From assembly GCA_947594675.1 (NCBI GenBank), contig CANQEF010000026.1:1-11364 (forward strand): a DNA stretch of 11,364 nt, read 5' to 3'. Within the stretch, counting starts at the first letter, position 1. Each line of letters starts with the position of its first letter. A program made the position numbers and the translations under genes. Shown here piece by piece: positions 1 to 6,819 of this stretch. The notes beneath the pieces were generated by a model. That model searched no databases, was not told where the DNA came from, and saw only the letters and a list, made by a program, of their open reading frames with translations. The stretch is from an uncultured Bacilli bacterium. Lineage in GTDB: Bacteria; Bacillota_I; Bacilli_A; RF39; UBA660.

Positions 1-2
1 AA

Positions 3-452
3 AAGATAAAGGAATATAAGTATTTAATAATGTTAAGTTTAGAAAAAGAAGAATTAGAAAAATTATGTTCAAAATTTGAAGGAGACGAATTTATAATGAA
101 GTTTAAGAAAAAATGTGAAAAAATAAATTCAGATGAAAAATATACAAGTTTTTTAACGCCAGAAGAAGATGAGATGTTTTTAAGAAATAGCTATATAGAT
201 GAAGGAATCAAGTTAGGCGAGGTTCAAGGCGAAGCACGTGGAATTAAGCTTGGCGAGGCCCGTGGAGAGGCTCGTGGAATCAAGCTTGGCGAGGTACGTG
301 GCGAAGAGCGTGGAATTAAGTTAGGCGAGGCTCGAGGAGAAAAACGTGGCAAAGAACAAACAGCTAAAAATATGTTAAGGGAAGGAATAAGTATTGCATT
401 AATAAAAAAATGCACAAATCTTTCAGAACAACAAATAATGCAGTTGCAATAA
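3..452 (+). CDS. Rpn-family (PD-(D/E)XK) putative transposase/nuclease, 3' part
   Basis: The reading frame is open to the left edge, so the ATG at position 30 is probably internal and this is the C-terminal part of a longer protein. Residues following KEYKYLIMLSLEKEELEKL and the later SFLTPEEDEMFLRNSY match what is known of the helical tail of Rpn/PDDEXK_2 recombination-promoting nucleases, which cut DNA and are widespread in gut Bacillota. The tail then contains four near-identical 12-residue units (GIKLGEARGEAR type, about 58-105 of the visible ATG-numbered protein) and ends with AKNMLREGIS...LS, the typical closing helix-turn-helix-like segment. The nuclease core itself lies outside the window, so activity cannot be judged. 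A terminator follows directly. Family assignment is fairly sure; whether it is an intact gene is unknown. Confidence 0.82.
   Translation, partial: KIKEYKYLIMLSLEKEELEKLCSKFEGDEFIMKFKKKCEKINSDEKYTSFLTPEEDEMFLRNSYIDEGIKLGEVQGEARGIKLGEARGEARGIKLGEVRGEERGIKLGEARGEKRGKEQTAKNMLREGISIALIKKCTNLSEQQIMQLQ
204..347 (+). repeat. four tandem 36-bp in-frame repeats
   Basis: Four consecutive 36-bp units start at 204, 240, 276 and 312, each coding for a 12-residue G-I-K-L-G-E-x-x-G-E-x-R block. Units differ mostly at third codon positions plus a few residues (V/A, Q/R, A/E/K). By my count they are about 55% G+C, far above the surrounding sequence. Charged, heptad-like repeats of this sort are common in Rpn-family tails. 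Confidence 0.9.
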
Positions 453-480
453 AATTGTGGAAAAACTCTACAATTTTTTT
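451..480 (+). terminator. intrinsic terminator after the Rpn-family gene
   Basis: A 10-bp stem, 451-460 with 468-477 including one G-U pair, has a 7-base loop and is followed by more T residues to 480. The stem is AT-rich, so it may be weak. It starts within the stop codon. Confidence 0.6.
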
Positions 481-481
481 G

Positions 482-507
482 TTGACAAATTAAGTGAGAG
501 GTATAAT
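482..507 (+). promoter_or_regulatory. possible promoter TTGACA...TATAAT with short spacer
   Basis: Perfect sigma-A hexamers TTGACA (482-487) and TATAAT (502-507) are separated by only 14 bases, against the usual 16-18. It lies upstream of a decayed gene, so it may be a relic of that gene's promoter or have lost bases from the spacer. Confidence 0.35.
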
Positions 508-545
508 CTTATTATAAAATAAGGGAATTTTCACAATTTAGTGGT

Positions 546-898
546 GGAAAAAATGGATTATTTTCTTTAGGTTGAGTTTTATTTTGTTTAACAGTAGGCT
601 ATGGTGTTTTATTCACTAAAGTACCGGTTGATAATTGGACTGTAGAGGATCAGGGGTGTCAACAACTAAAATCATCTATGGTAATATTTGTTTTGGACAT
701 GGAATGACAGAGGTATATGATGTTTCTGCTAAATCAGGCTGGTATAAAAATGAGTTAGGGATGCCTATTGTAAAATATCCATGGGTAACTAGGGGCGGTT
801 ATAATGATGTAATGAATTCAGTTGGTATTTTTACTAGTAGTAGTTCTTATGGATATAGTCATTATACAATTTCTACTAGGTTAACTTTTACGATGTAG
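546..898 (+). pseudogene. decayed surface-protein gene remnant
   Basis: No intact gene is present, but two overlapping frames carry protein-like sequence. One frame, containing a TGA at 573-575, reads G-L-F-S-L-G-stop-V-L-F-C-L-T-V-G-Y-G-V-L-F-T-K, a membrane-anchor-like segment, and stays open to about 704. The next frame, open from 635 to the TAG at 898, reads about 87 residues including STTKIIYGN, then YPWVTRGGYND, VGIF and a C-terminal STRLTFTM. The STT-x-IYG and PW-x-x-RGG...G-x-F...R pattern resembles, from my memory of such proteins, the C-terminal region of surface proteins in uncultured gut Bacillota, possibly with a C-type-lectin/FGE-like fold. A frameshift near 635-700 and the TGA would explain the break. 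The start at 635 would have to be TTG with no ribosome binding site, so I do not believe it as a gene. The family link is inference. Confidence 0.5.
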
Positions 899-911
899 TG
901 CTTAAAACTTC

Positions 912-940
912 TTGTCTTAGAATGAATTATACTGTATAAT
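912..940 (+). promoter_or_regulatory. sigma-A promoter of tig
   Basis: TTGTCT (912-917) and TATAAT (935-940) are 17 bases apart, an almost ideal housekeeping promoter. The start point would fall near 947, leaving a short leader with the ribosome binding site GGAGGA (951-956) six bases before the tig ATG. Confidence 0.75.
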
Positions 941-962
941 ATATGTCATTGGAGGAGATATT

Positions 963-2255
963 ATGGCAAAAAATACTAAAAAAGAAGAAATAGGAAAGAG
1001 AGAAAATAAGAATGTTCATGAGGTAAAAGTTAAAATAGAAGGTAAAGAATGGCAAGATGCTGTTGATAAGGTTTTTAAAAAGAAACAGAAAGATGCTAAA
1101 GTAGATGGTTTTCGTAAAGGAAAGGTACCAAGAGATATTTATGAAAAAAATTTTGGTAAAGAGAGCTTATTTATTGATGCAGCTGAGGAAATGATTCAAA
1201 ATGCTTATATAAAGGCTTTAGCTGAATCTAAGTTAGTACCAATTGTTAAACCTTCTGTAGATTTAACGGATTTGAATGATGATTTTTCTGAATATTTATT
1301 TAAAATAATTACTAGACCAGAAGTTAACATAAAAAAATATAAGGGATTAAATATTAAACCTGAAAAAGTTGAAGTAACAGAAGAAGAAATTGATGAAGAA
1401 ATAAGTAAAATATTAGAAAGATTTACTGAATTGGTTGTTAAAGATGGAAAAGTTGAAAATGGAGATATAGCTGTTATAGACTTTGAAGGTTTTAAAGATG
1501 GAGTTGCTTTTGATGGTGGAAAAGGCGAGAATTATTCTTTAGAAATAGGTTCTAATACGTTTATTCCAGGTTTTGAGGAAAAAATTATTGGTATGAAATC
1601 TGGAGATGAAAAAGATTTAGATTTAGTTTTCCCAGAAGATTATGGGGTTAGTGATTTGGCTGGTCAAAAGGTTGTTTTTAAAGTTAAAGTAAATGAAGTT
1701 AAACAAAAACAAAATCGTCAAATAGATGAAGATTTATTTGAAGATTTAGGAATTGAAGGTGTAGATTCTGAAGAAAAATTGAGAGAAAAGGTAAAAGAGT
1801 CTATTAAAAGTCAGAAAGAAGTCAATGCTGAAGATGCATATATTGATAGAATCTTAGAAGAAGTATCTAAAAATGTAGAAGTTGATATACCTGAAGAAGT
1901 TGTTGATGAAGAATGTGAAAATTTGAAAGAAAATTTTGAAGATCAATTAAGAAAACAAGGAATATCATTAGATTTATATTATAGCTTTACTGGATCTTCT
2001 GAAGAAGAATTAACTAGTAAATTTGAAAAACAAGCTTATTCTAATGTTTTATATCGTTTGATGCTTGAAGAAATAGTTAAATTAGAGAAATTAGAAGTAA
2101 GTGCTGAAGAGGCCTTAGAAGAGGCAGAAAAATTGTCTAAGGAATATGAAATGAAAAAAGAAGATTTCTTAAAACAATTTGGAGGAATTGAGGCAGTACA
2201 ATATAATCTTGAAATTCGCAAAACAATTGAAAAATTAAAAGAGTTAAATAAATAA
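963..2255 (+). CDS. tig: trigger factor (ribosome-associated chaperone/prolyl isomerase)
   Basis: Trigger factor binds the ribosome at the exit tunnel and shields nascent chains. The 430-residue product has the usual family length and three-part layout: an N-terminal ribosome-docking domain with the signature GFRKGKVP at residues 49-56; an FKBP-type prolyl isomerase domain at about 165-247 (GDIAVIDFEGFKDG ... PGFEEKIIGMKSGDEK); and a helical C-terminal substrate-binding region at about 250-430. The N terminus carries a lysine-rich tail of about 18 residues before the first strand. The ATG follows GGAGGA at good spacing and there is a clear promoter and terminator, so it is probably transcribed alone. 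In Bacillus tig is followed by clpX, lonB and lonA; here lon follows directly, with 135 bases between them. Confidence 0.97.
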   Translation: MAKNTKKEEIGKRENKNVHEVKVKIEGKEWQDAVDKVFKKKQKDAKVDGFRKGKVPRDIYEKNFGKESLFIDAAEEMIQNAYIKALAESKLVPIVKPSVDLTDLNDDFSEYLFKIITRPEVNIKKYKGLNIKPEKVEVTEEEIDEEISKILERFTELVVKDGKVENGDIAVIDFEGFKDGVAFDGGKGENYSLEIGSNTFIPGFEEKIIGMKSGDEKDLDLVFPEDYGVSDLAGQKVVFKVKVNEVKQKQNRQIDEDLFEDLGIEGVDSEEKLREKVKESIKSQKEVNAEDAYIDRILEEVSKNVEVDIPEEVVDEECENLKENFEDQLRKQGISLDLYYSFTGSSEEELTSKFEKQAYSNVLYRLMLEEIVKLEKLEVSAEEALEEAEKLSKEYEMKKEDFLKQFGGIEAVQYNLEIRKTIEKLKELNK

Positions 2256-2261
2256 AATTAT

Positions 2262-2296
2262 AGGGACTTAAATAGAAAAAATTAGTCCTTTTTTTT
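2262..2296 (+). terminator. intrinsic terminator of tig
   Basis: The stem 2262-2268 pairs with 2284-2290 (core GGACT/AGTCC plus a G-U pair), has a 15-base loop, and is followed by a run of T to 2296. It sits just after the tig stop and separates tig from lon. Confidence 0.75.
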
Positions 2297-2329
2297 CGTA
2301 AAAAAATCAAAAAAAAACTTCTAAATTTA

Positions 2330-2357
2330 TTGAAAAAAAAATTATTTAATATATAAT
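2330..2357 (+). promoter_or_regulatory. sigma-A promoter of lon
   Basis: TTGAAA (2330-2335) and TATAAT (2352-2357) are 16 bases apart. No CIRCE or CtsR-type direct repeat is visible, so heat-shock control by HrcA or CtsR is not suggested by this region. Confidence 0.65.
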
Positions 2358-2390
2358 AGAAAGCAGTATTTAAAACTGGAGGTGACTATC

Positions 2391-4685
2391 GTGAAAAATG
2401 ATTTGGTTTTAATTATTAATGACATGGTAGTTTTACCAAACACAGAAATTAGAATGGAATATGACAATATTTATGATAAACAAATGATAGATATTATTGA
2501 TAAATTAGATGATAGTGATAATTTAATGATAATAGTTAATCCATTGGAAGAAAATTTTTCTGATATAACGTCACTTCCTCAATATGGTATTTTAGGTCAT
2601 TTAAAATTAAAAATTATTGTTCCTAATGGTAAAACGAGGATTGTAATTGAAGGACTTGACAGGGTATATATAAAATCTTTTCATGAAGATGGCGATTTCT
2701 TTAGAGCTACTTATGAAAATGTCGAAATAAAAAATTCTATTGATGATGAGAGCTATTTTAATATTCTAATAAAATCATTAGAAAATTACGTAGAAAAAGT
2801 GCCTCATATGGGGAATGCTATTATATCGCAAATTGATAATATTGATAATTTATCTGATTTATGTGATTTGATAGTAAGTTTTATTCCTATTAGTTACATG
2901 GATAAAAAGAAATATGTTACTACGATTGATCCTATTGAAAGAACTAAAATGTTAATTTCTGATATGAATAAGGAAATAAAACTATTTGACTTAGAAAGAA
3001 AAATAGAAAAGGAAGTTGAAAAACAATTAGATGATTCTCAAAAAGAATATTTTTTACGTGAAAAGATAAAGATAATGAAAAGAGAATTGGGAGATTCTAA
3101 TGGTAAGGATGAAGAAATAAATGTCTTAAAGAATAAACTAAAGAAGTTAAAATGTAACTCAAAAGTTAAGGATAAAATTAAAACAGAGATATCTAAGTTT
3201 GAGAATTTAAATAGTAATTCTCCGGAGTTAGGTATGTTGAGAGAATATATTGATTGGATGATAAATCTACCTTGGAATAATTATACAAAGGATACAACTG
3301 ATTTAGAAAAGGTGAAAAATATTTTGGATTCATCTCATTATGGATTAGATGAAGTAAAGATGCGAATTCTTGAATATTTGGCAGTAAAGCAAAATACTAA
3401 TAATTTAAGGAGTCCAATTATCTGTTTAGTTGGTCCTCCTGGTGTTGGTAAGACATCTCTTGCTTTAAGTATAGCTAAAAGTCTTGGACGTAAGTCAGCT
3501 AAGATTAGTGTTGGCGGTATAAATGATGAGGCTGAAATAGTTGGCCATAGAAGAACTTATATAGGGGCTAATCCGGGTAGAATTATTCAAGGAATTCGAA
3601 AAGCGGGAACAACTAATCCAGTTTTTATTATTGATGAGATTGATAAAATGACAAAGGACATAAAGGGAGATCCTGCTAGTAGTTTATTGGAAGTTTTGGA
3701 TCCTGAGCAAAATAGTAAATTTTCAGATCATTATATTGAAGAAGAATTTGATTTGTCTAAAGTGATGTTTATTGCAACAGCTAATTATGTAGAACAAATA
3801 CCTTATGAATTAAAAGATCGATTAGAAATAATTAATATTTCGAGTTACACTGAATATGAAAAACTAGATATTGCTAAAAATCATTTGGTACCAAAACTTT
3901 TAGAAGAACATGGCTTGACTTCTTTACAAGTTAGAATATCTGATGCAGCGTTAATGAATATTATTAGATTTTATACTAAAGAGGCTGGTGTTAGAGAATT
4001 AGAAAGAATGATAGCAACTTTATTTAGGAAAATAGTTAAAAAATTGCTACTAGAAAAAGATGCCTTTTTCTTTGATATTAATGAAAAGATGTTAGAAGAA
4101 TTTTTGGGAAAGAAAAAATATTTTTATATAGAAGGTACTAGTGAAGGAGAAATAGGTGTTGTTAATGGAATGGCTTATACTGTTTTTGGTGGTGATATTT
4201 TACCAATAGAGGCAACATTATTTAAAGGAAAAGGTGAACTTATTCTAACTGGTTCTTTGGGTGAGGTAATGCAAGAGTCTTGTCACATTGCTCTTAATTA
4301 TATTAAGGCTAATATGAATAATTTTAATATTAAGGATGATTTGTTTTCGACGAATGATATTCATATTCATGTCCCTGAAGGTGCTGTTAATAAAGATGGA
4401 CCATCTGCTGGTATAACTATAACTACGGCTTTAATTAGTTTACTTACTAAAAAAATTGTCCCTAGTGATGTAGCTATGACAGGTGAAATTACTTTACGTG
4501 GTAGAATATTAGGGATTGGTGGTTTAAAAGAAAAGGTAATTGGAGCTCATCGTGCAGGTGTAAGAAAAATATTTTTACCTTTGGAAAATGAAAAGGATTT
4601 AGATGAAATACCAAAGGAAATAAGAAATGAAATAGATTTTACTTTTGTAAAAAATTATAATGAAGTGTTTGAAAAATTATTTTAG
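2391..4685 (+). CDS. lon: ATP-dependent protease Lon (LonA type)
   Basis: Cytosolic hexameric protease that unfolds and degrades misfolded and regulatory proteins. From the GTG at 2391 it has 764 residues, normal for LonA: an N-terminal substrate-recognition domain (about 1-190), a coiled linker (about 195-275), an AAA+ module with Walker A GPPGVGKT (348-355) and Walker B FIIDE (412-416), the sensor-2 region GVRELER (533-539), and a Ser-Lys protease domain with the nucleophile in KDGPSAG (Ser672) and the partner in GLKEK (Lys715), 43 residues apart as in E. coli. A GTG at 2382 is also in frame, but it overlaps the ribosome binding site GGAGGTGA (2378-2385); 2391 gives normal spacing, so I prefer it. 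The stop codon overlaps the ribosome binding site of the next gene, so the three genes from lon onwards probably form one operon. Confidence 0.96.
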   Translation: MKNDLVLIINDMVVLPNTEIRMEYDNIYDKQMIDIIDKLDDSDNLMIIVNPLEENFSDITSLPQYGILGHLKLKIIVPNGKTRIVIEGLDRVYIKSFHEDGDFFRATYENVEIKNSIDDESYFNILIKSLENYVEKVPHMGNAIISQIDNIDNLSDLCDLIVSFIPISYMDKKKYVTTIDPIERTKMLISDMNKEIKLFDLERKIEKEVEKQLDDSQKEYFLREKIKIMKRELGDSNGKDEEINVLKNKLKKLKCNSKVKDKIKTEISKFENLNSNSPELGMLREYIDWMINLPWNNYTKDTTDLEKVKNILDSSHYGLDEVKMRILEYLAVKQNTNNLRSPIICLVGPPGVGKTSLALSIAKSLGRKSAKISVGGINDEAEIVGHRRTYIGANPGRIIQGIRKAGTTNPVFIIDEIDKMTKDIKGDPASSLLEVLDPEQNSKFSDHYIEEEFDLSKVMFIATANYVEQIPYELKDRLEIINISSYTEYEKLDIAKNHLVPKLLEEHGLTSLQVRISDAALMNIIRFYTKEAGVRELERMIATLFRKIVKKLLLEKDAFFFDINEKMLEEFLGKKKYFYIEGTSEGEIGVVNGMAYTVFGGDILPIEATLFKGKGELILTGSLGEVMQESCHIALNYIKANMNNFNIKDDLFSTNDIHIHVPEGAVNKDGPSAGITITTALISLLTKKIVPSDVAMTGEITLRGRILGIGGLKEKVIGAHRAGVRKIFLPLENEKDLDEIPKEIRNEIDFTFVKNYNEVFEKLF

Positions 4686-4698
4686 GAGGAGAGGTTAA

Positions 4699-5337
4699 AT
4701 GCAGCAAGAAGAATTTTGTAATTTATTAAATATTAAAAAGCATCTTATAACAACAAATGAATTAAATATGTCTAATAAAATAAATTCAGAAAAAGATTTC
4801 CTTATATTTTTAAATTCTTTATTACTATTAATAAAAACAGAGGATGCATTTTTGTATTTATCTAGTAATTTTATTACGAAGGTTGAAGATATTATTAATA
4901 GTAAGAGATTTATTTTTCAAAGTAAAGAAGTTAATAATTTAGTTAATGCTATTTGTGTTAAGCTTAATGAACTTAAAGGGTTAGCTAATAATATAAAACA
5001 TTTTAAGATATATAATTATTTAGATTATCAAAATGAAATTAGGCATATTTCTTATTTGAATTTAGAAAATTTCTTGGGAGCAATGGCTCTTGATTATGAT
5101 GTGTTTTTGTCTCTTTTAAATCATAATGTAGGTGATTTTCCATATGATGAGGTGTTTTTATCTGCAACAAATTATTTTCTTGAAGTGTATCCTGAGTTAT
5201 ATGAAAATAAAGAATTTTTCTATCTAACTTTGGAAAAATTAAATAATATAAAGATGACAAATAATGGTTTTAAAAATCGTAATTTGAAACAATATGCTAA
5301 AATGACGGCAATGAATTTTAGAAATAAATGTATTTAA
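4699..5337 (+). CDS. unknown protein, paralog A (lon-linked)
   Basis: I do not recognise this 212-residue protein. It has no signal peptide, membrane segment or metal-binding motif, and looks largely helical. It starts 13 bases after lon with a strong AGGAGGAGAGG (4684-4694), so it is co-transcribed with lon. It is homologous along most of its length to the next gene's product. Residues 33-71 (ending IINSKRF) align without gaps to 35-73 of the neighbour (ending IIGKRRF). The C-terminal block with LDYDVFLSLL (131-140), VFLSATNYF (152-160) and PELYENKE (165-172) matches LDFDVLLGLA, LVLASLNYI and PELYTNRE. The conserved LD-[YF]-DV and NY...PELY motifs suggest a small soluble fold, duplicated. 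Its position between lon and spore coat genes hints at a sporulation or proteolysis-linked role, which is inference only. Confidence 0.85.
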   Translation: MQQEEFCNLLNIKKHLITTNELNMSNKINSEKDFLIFLNSLLLLIKTEDAFLYLSSNFITKVEDIINSKRFIFQSKEVNNLVNAICVKLNELKGLANNIKHFKIYNYLDYQNEIRHISYLNLENFLGAMALDYDVFLSLLNHNVGDFPYDEVFLSATNYFLEVYPELYENKEFFYLTLEKLNNIKMTNNGFKNRNLKQYAKMTAMNFRNKCI

Positions 5338-5356
5338 TTAGTGGGGGAGTAGTTGT

Positions 5357-5992
5357 ATGGAAGAAAAATTGGTAAATATTTTTAGAATGCTTTTGGTAAA
5401 ACAAGATCTTCTTGAAATTGAATATGATAATTTGGAAAAAAAATATGATCCATTAGAAAATTATCTTTTTTTTGTTGAAACTATTTTTTATATAGTAGAA
5501 AATGATAGTGAATTTTTTGTTTTTTTCTCAGCATTAAAAGATGAAGTTTTAAATATTATAGGCAAAAGACGTTTTGATAAAGAGATTGATAAAAATGTAA
5601 TTATGAAGATAAATAAAATTATTGCGGTATTTAATAATATAGATTCAGTTTCAAAAACGGAATTTTTTGCGAGGATTAATCAATATTATTCTAAGCAGGA
5701 AGAATTACGAGGCAGTCTTTTTCCAAAACCTTATTTATTAATTCAGTCAATTTCTTTGGATTTTGATGTTTTGTTAGGATTAGCTATTGATCAGTTAGAT
5801 AAAATTCCTAATGAAACACTCGTGTTAGCTTCTTTAAATTATATTGGCAATTTATTACCTGAGTTGTATACGAATCGAGAGACTAGAGAAATTGCTATCA
5901 ATTATTTGAATAAAGTTTATGATAAAAAGGGTCTTTTTAGGGTAAAGGAAAAGATTTTTGTTAAAAATATTAAAAATAATTTCTTCGAATAG
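5357..5992 (+). CDS. unknown protein, paralog B (lon-linked)
   Basis: This 211-residue protein is the tandem partner of the gene before it. It shares the N-terminal stretch ending KRRF (70-73), the LDFDV motif (134-138) and the NY-x6-PELY motif (161-171). Between these, the middle region (about 80-125) has drifted. No membrane segment or catalytic signature can be seen; it is rich in Phe, Ile and Asn, partly from low G+C. It begins 19 bases after its paralog with GGGGGAG (5343-5349) seven bases before ATG. Its stop codon overlaps the terminator stem, so it ends the lon transcription unit. In Bacillus the same interval between lonA and spoVID holds engB and haem biosynthesis genes; neither of these proteins resembles those. 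Function unknown. Confidence 0.85.
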   Translation: MEEKLVNIFRMLLVKQDLLEIEYDNLEKKYDPLENYLFFVETIFYIVENDSEFFVFFSALKDEVLNIIGKRRFDKEIDKNVIMKINKIIAVFNNIDSVSKTEFFARINQYYSKQEELRGSLFPKPYLLIQSISLDFDVLLGLAIDQLDKIPNETLVLASLNYIGNLLPELYTNRETREIAINYLNKVYDKKGLFRVKEKIFVKNIKNNFFE

Positions 5993-6018
5993 AAGTTGCA
6001 TAAAGTAACTTCTTTTTT
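5991..6018 (+). terminator. intrinsic terminator of the lon operon
   Basis: The stem 5992-5999 pairs with 6005-6012 (GAAGTTGC with GTAACTTC, one G-U pair), with a 5-base loop and six T residues at 6013-6018. It overlaps the last stop codon of the operon and ends only 25 bases before the next ATG. Confidence 0.85.
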
Positions 6019-6026
6019 CATACGAT
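5998..6026 (+). promoter_or_regulatory. possible sporulation sigma-E-like promoter
   Basis: GCATAAA (5998-6004) and CATACGAT (6019-6026), 14 bases apart, fit the general sigma-E pattern of Bacillus (ATA-containing -35, CATAnnnT -10). In Bacillus spoVID is a mother-cell sigma-E gene. Against it, the -35 lies inside the terminator hairpin, and transcription would begin almost on the ribosome binding site at 6032-6037. Confidence 0.3.
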
Positions 6027-6042
6027 GAAATAGGAGGAAATT

Positions 6043-6819
6043 ATGAAAAAAAATGTATCTTTTGAGAAAAAAATTACTTTTCCTACAATGATAGGGGAAA
6101 TTAGTGCTATTGACTTAGAACATACTTTAAGATTCATTGATCAAAGTAATATTGAAGGGGATTTTGTAGTTAAAGGAAAGTATAAATTGACTGAGGCATC
6201 ACGTTTGGAGGAAGATTTTAATTATAAGATTCCAACGGAAATAGCTTTGTCAGAAAAATTGGATTTAAATACAACGGAAATTGAAATAAGTGATTTTTAT
6301 TATGAAATAGAAAATGATGATACTATGATTTGTCATATAGAAGTAAAAATTGAGGGAGTAGAATCTATTGCCCTTGAAGAGGAAAAAGAAGAAGTAAGAG
6401 GTCAAAGTGAAGAGACTTTAGAGTTAGAAAGAGAATGTGATGGTGATGTTAAAAGTGAGGAGGAAATAGAAATTCCTCATAAAATTGCTACAGAAGAAGA
6501 AATAAAAGAGGAAATAAAAGAAGAAAATGAAATTGAAAGAGAGGTTACTATGAAAGAAGAAATTATTGAAAAGGAACAAGAAAAAGAAGAAGTAAGTACT
6601 AGTGAGGAAGTAGAAAGTATTTCCACTATCTTTTCATCTTTATCTGAAAAAGAAGAAACTTTTTCTACTTATTCTGTTTATATTTTGCGTGAAGAGGAAA
6701 CTGTTAACTCTATAATAGATAAATATAAAACTACTAAAGAAGAGTTAGAGAAATATAATGATTTAACTACTTTAACTAAAGGAACAAAAATCATTATACC
6801 TGTTTTAAATAATGATTAG
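6043..6819 (+). CDS. spoVID: SpoVID-like spore coat assembly protein with C-terminal LysM
   Basis: In Bacillus, SpoVID coats the forespore and guides encasement by coat proteins. This 258-residue product has the same plan in short form: an N-terminal beta-rich domain (about 1-108, beginning with a KKITFPTMIGEI-type strand), a Glu/Lys-rich disordered linker (about 109-209), and a LysM domain at the extreme C terminus (about 210-255; SVYILREEETVNSI, then YNDLTTLTKGTKIIIPV). There is no signal peptide, which fits a cytosolic mother-cell protein rather than a cell-wall enzyme. Bacillus SpoVID is roughly twice as long, mainly in the linker. The next gene overlaps by eight bases and is ysxE-like, the same pairing as in Bacillus, which is the strongest support. 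AGGAGG (6032-6037) fixes the start. Alternative: an unrelated LysM protein. Confidence 0.78.
   Translation: MKKNVSFEKKITFPTMIGEISAIDLEHTLRFIDQSNIEGDFVVKGKYKLTEASRLEEDFNYKIPTEIALSEKLDLNTTEIEISDFYYEIENDDTMICHIEVKIEGVESIALEEEKEEVRGQSEETLELERECDGDVKSEEEIEIPHKIATEEEIKEEIKEENEIEREVTMKEEIIEKEQEKEEVSTSEEVESISTIFSSLSEKEETFSTYSVYILREEETVNSIIDKYKTTKEELEKYNDLTTLTKGTKIIIPVLNND

Noticed and set aside
204..347. CRISPR array
   Set aside because: The 36-bp periodicity is a contiguous in-frame coding repeat without spacers.
224..415. Minus-strand frame with Ser/Pro/Arg repeats
   Set aside because: It is the complement of the 36-bp repeats of the Rpn-family tail and has no independent signals.
635..898. An intact 87-residue gene starting at TTG
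   Set aside because: There is no ribosome binding site, and sequence related in style continues upstream in another frame, so a broken gene is more likely.
2382..2390. Lon start at the GTG at 2382
   Set aside because: That GTG is part of the ribosome binding site GGAGGTGA; the GTG at 2391 has normal spacing.
2297..2390. Heat-shock operator (CIRCE or CtsR box) before lon
   Set aside because: No inverted repeat of the CIRCE type and no GGTCAAA-type direct repeats are present.
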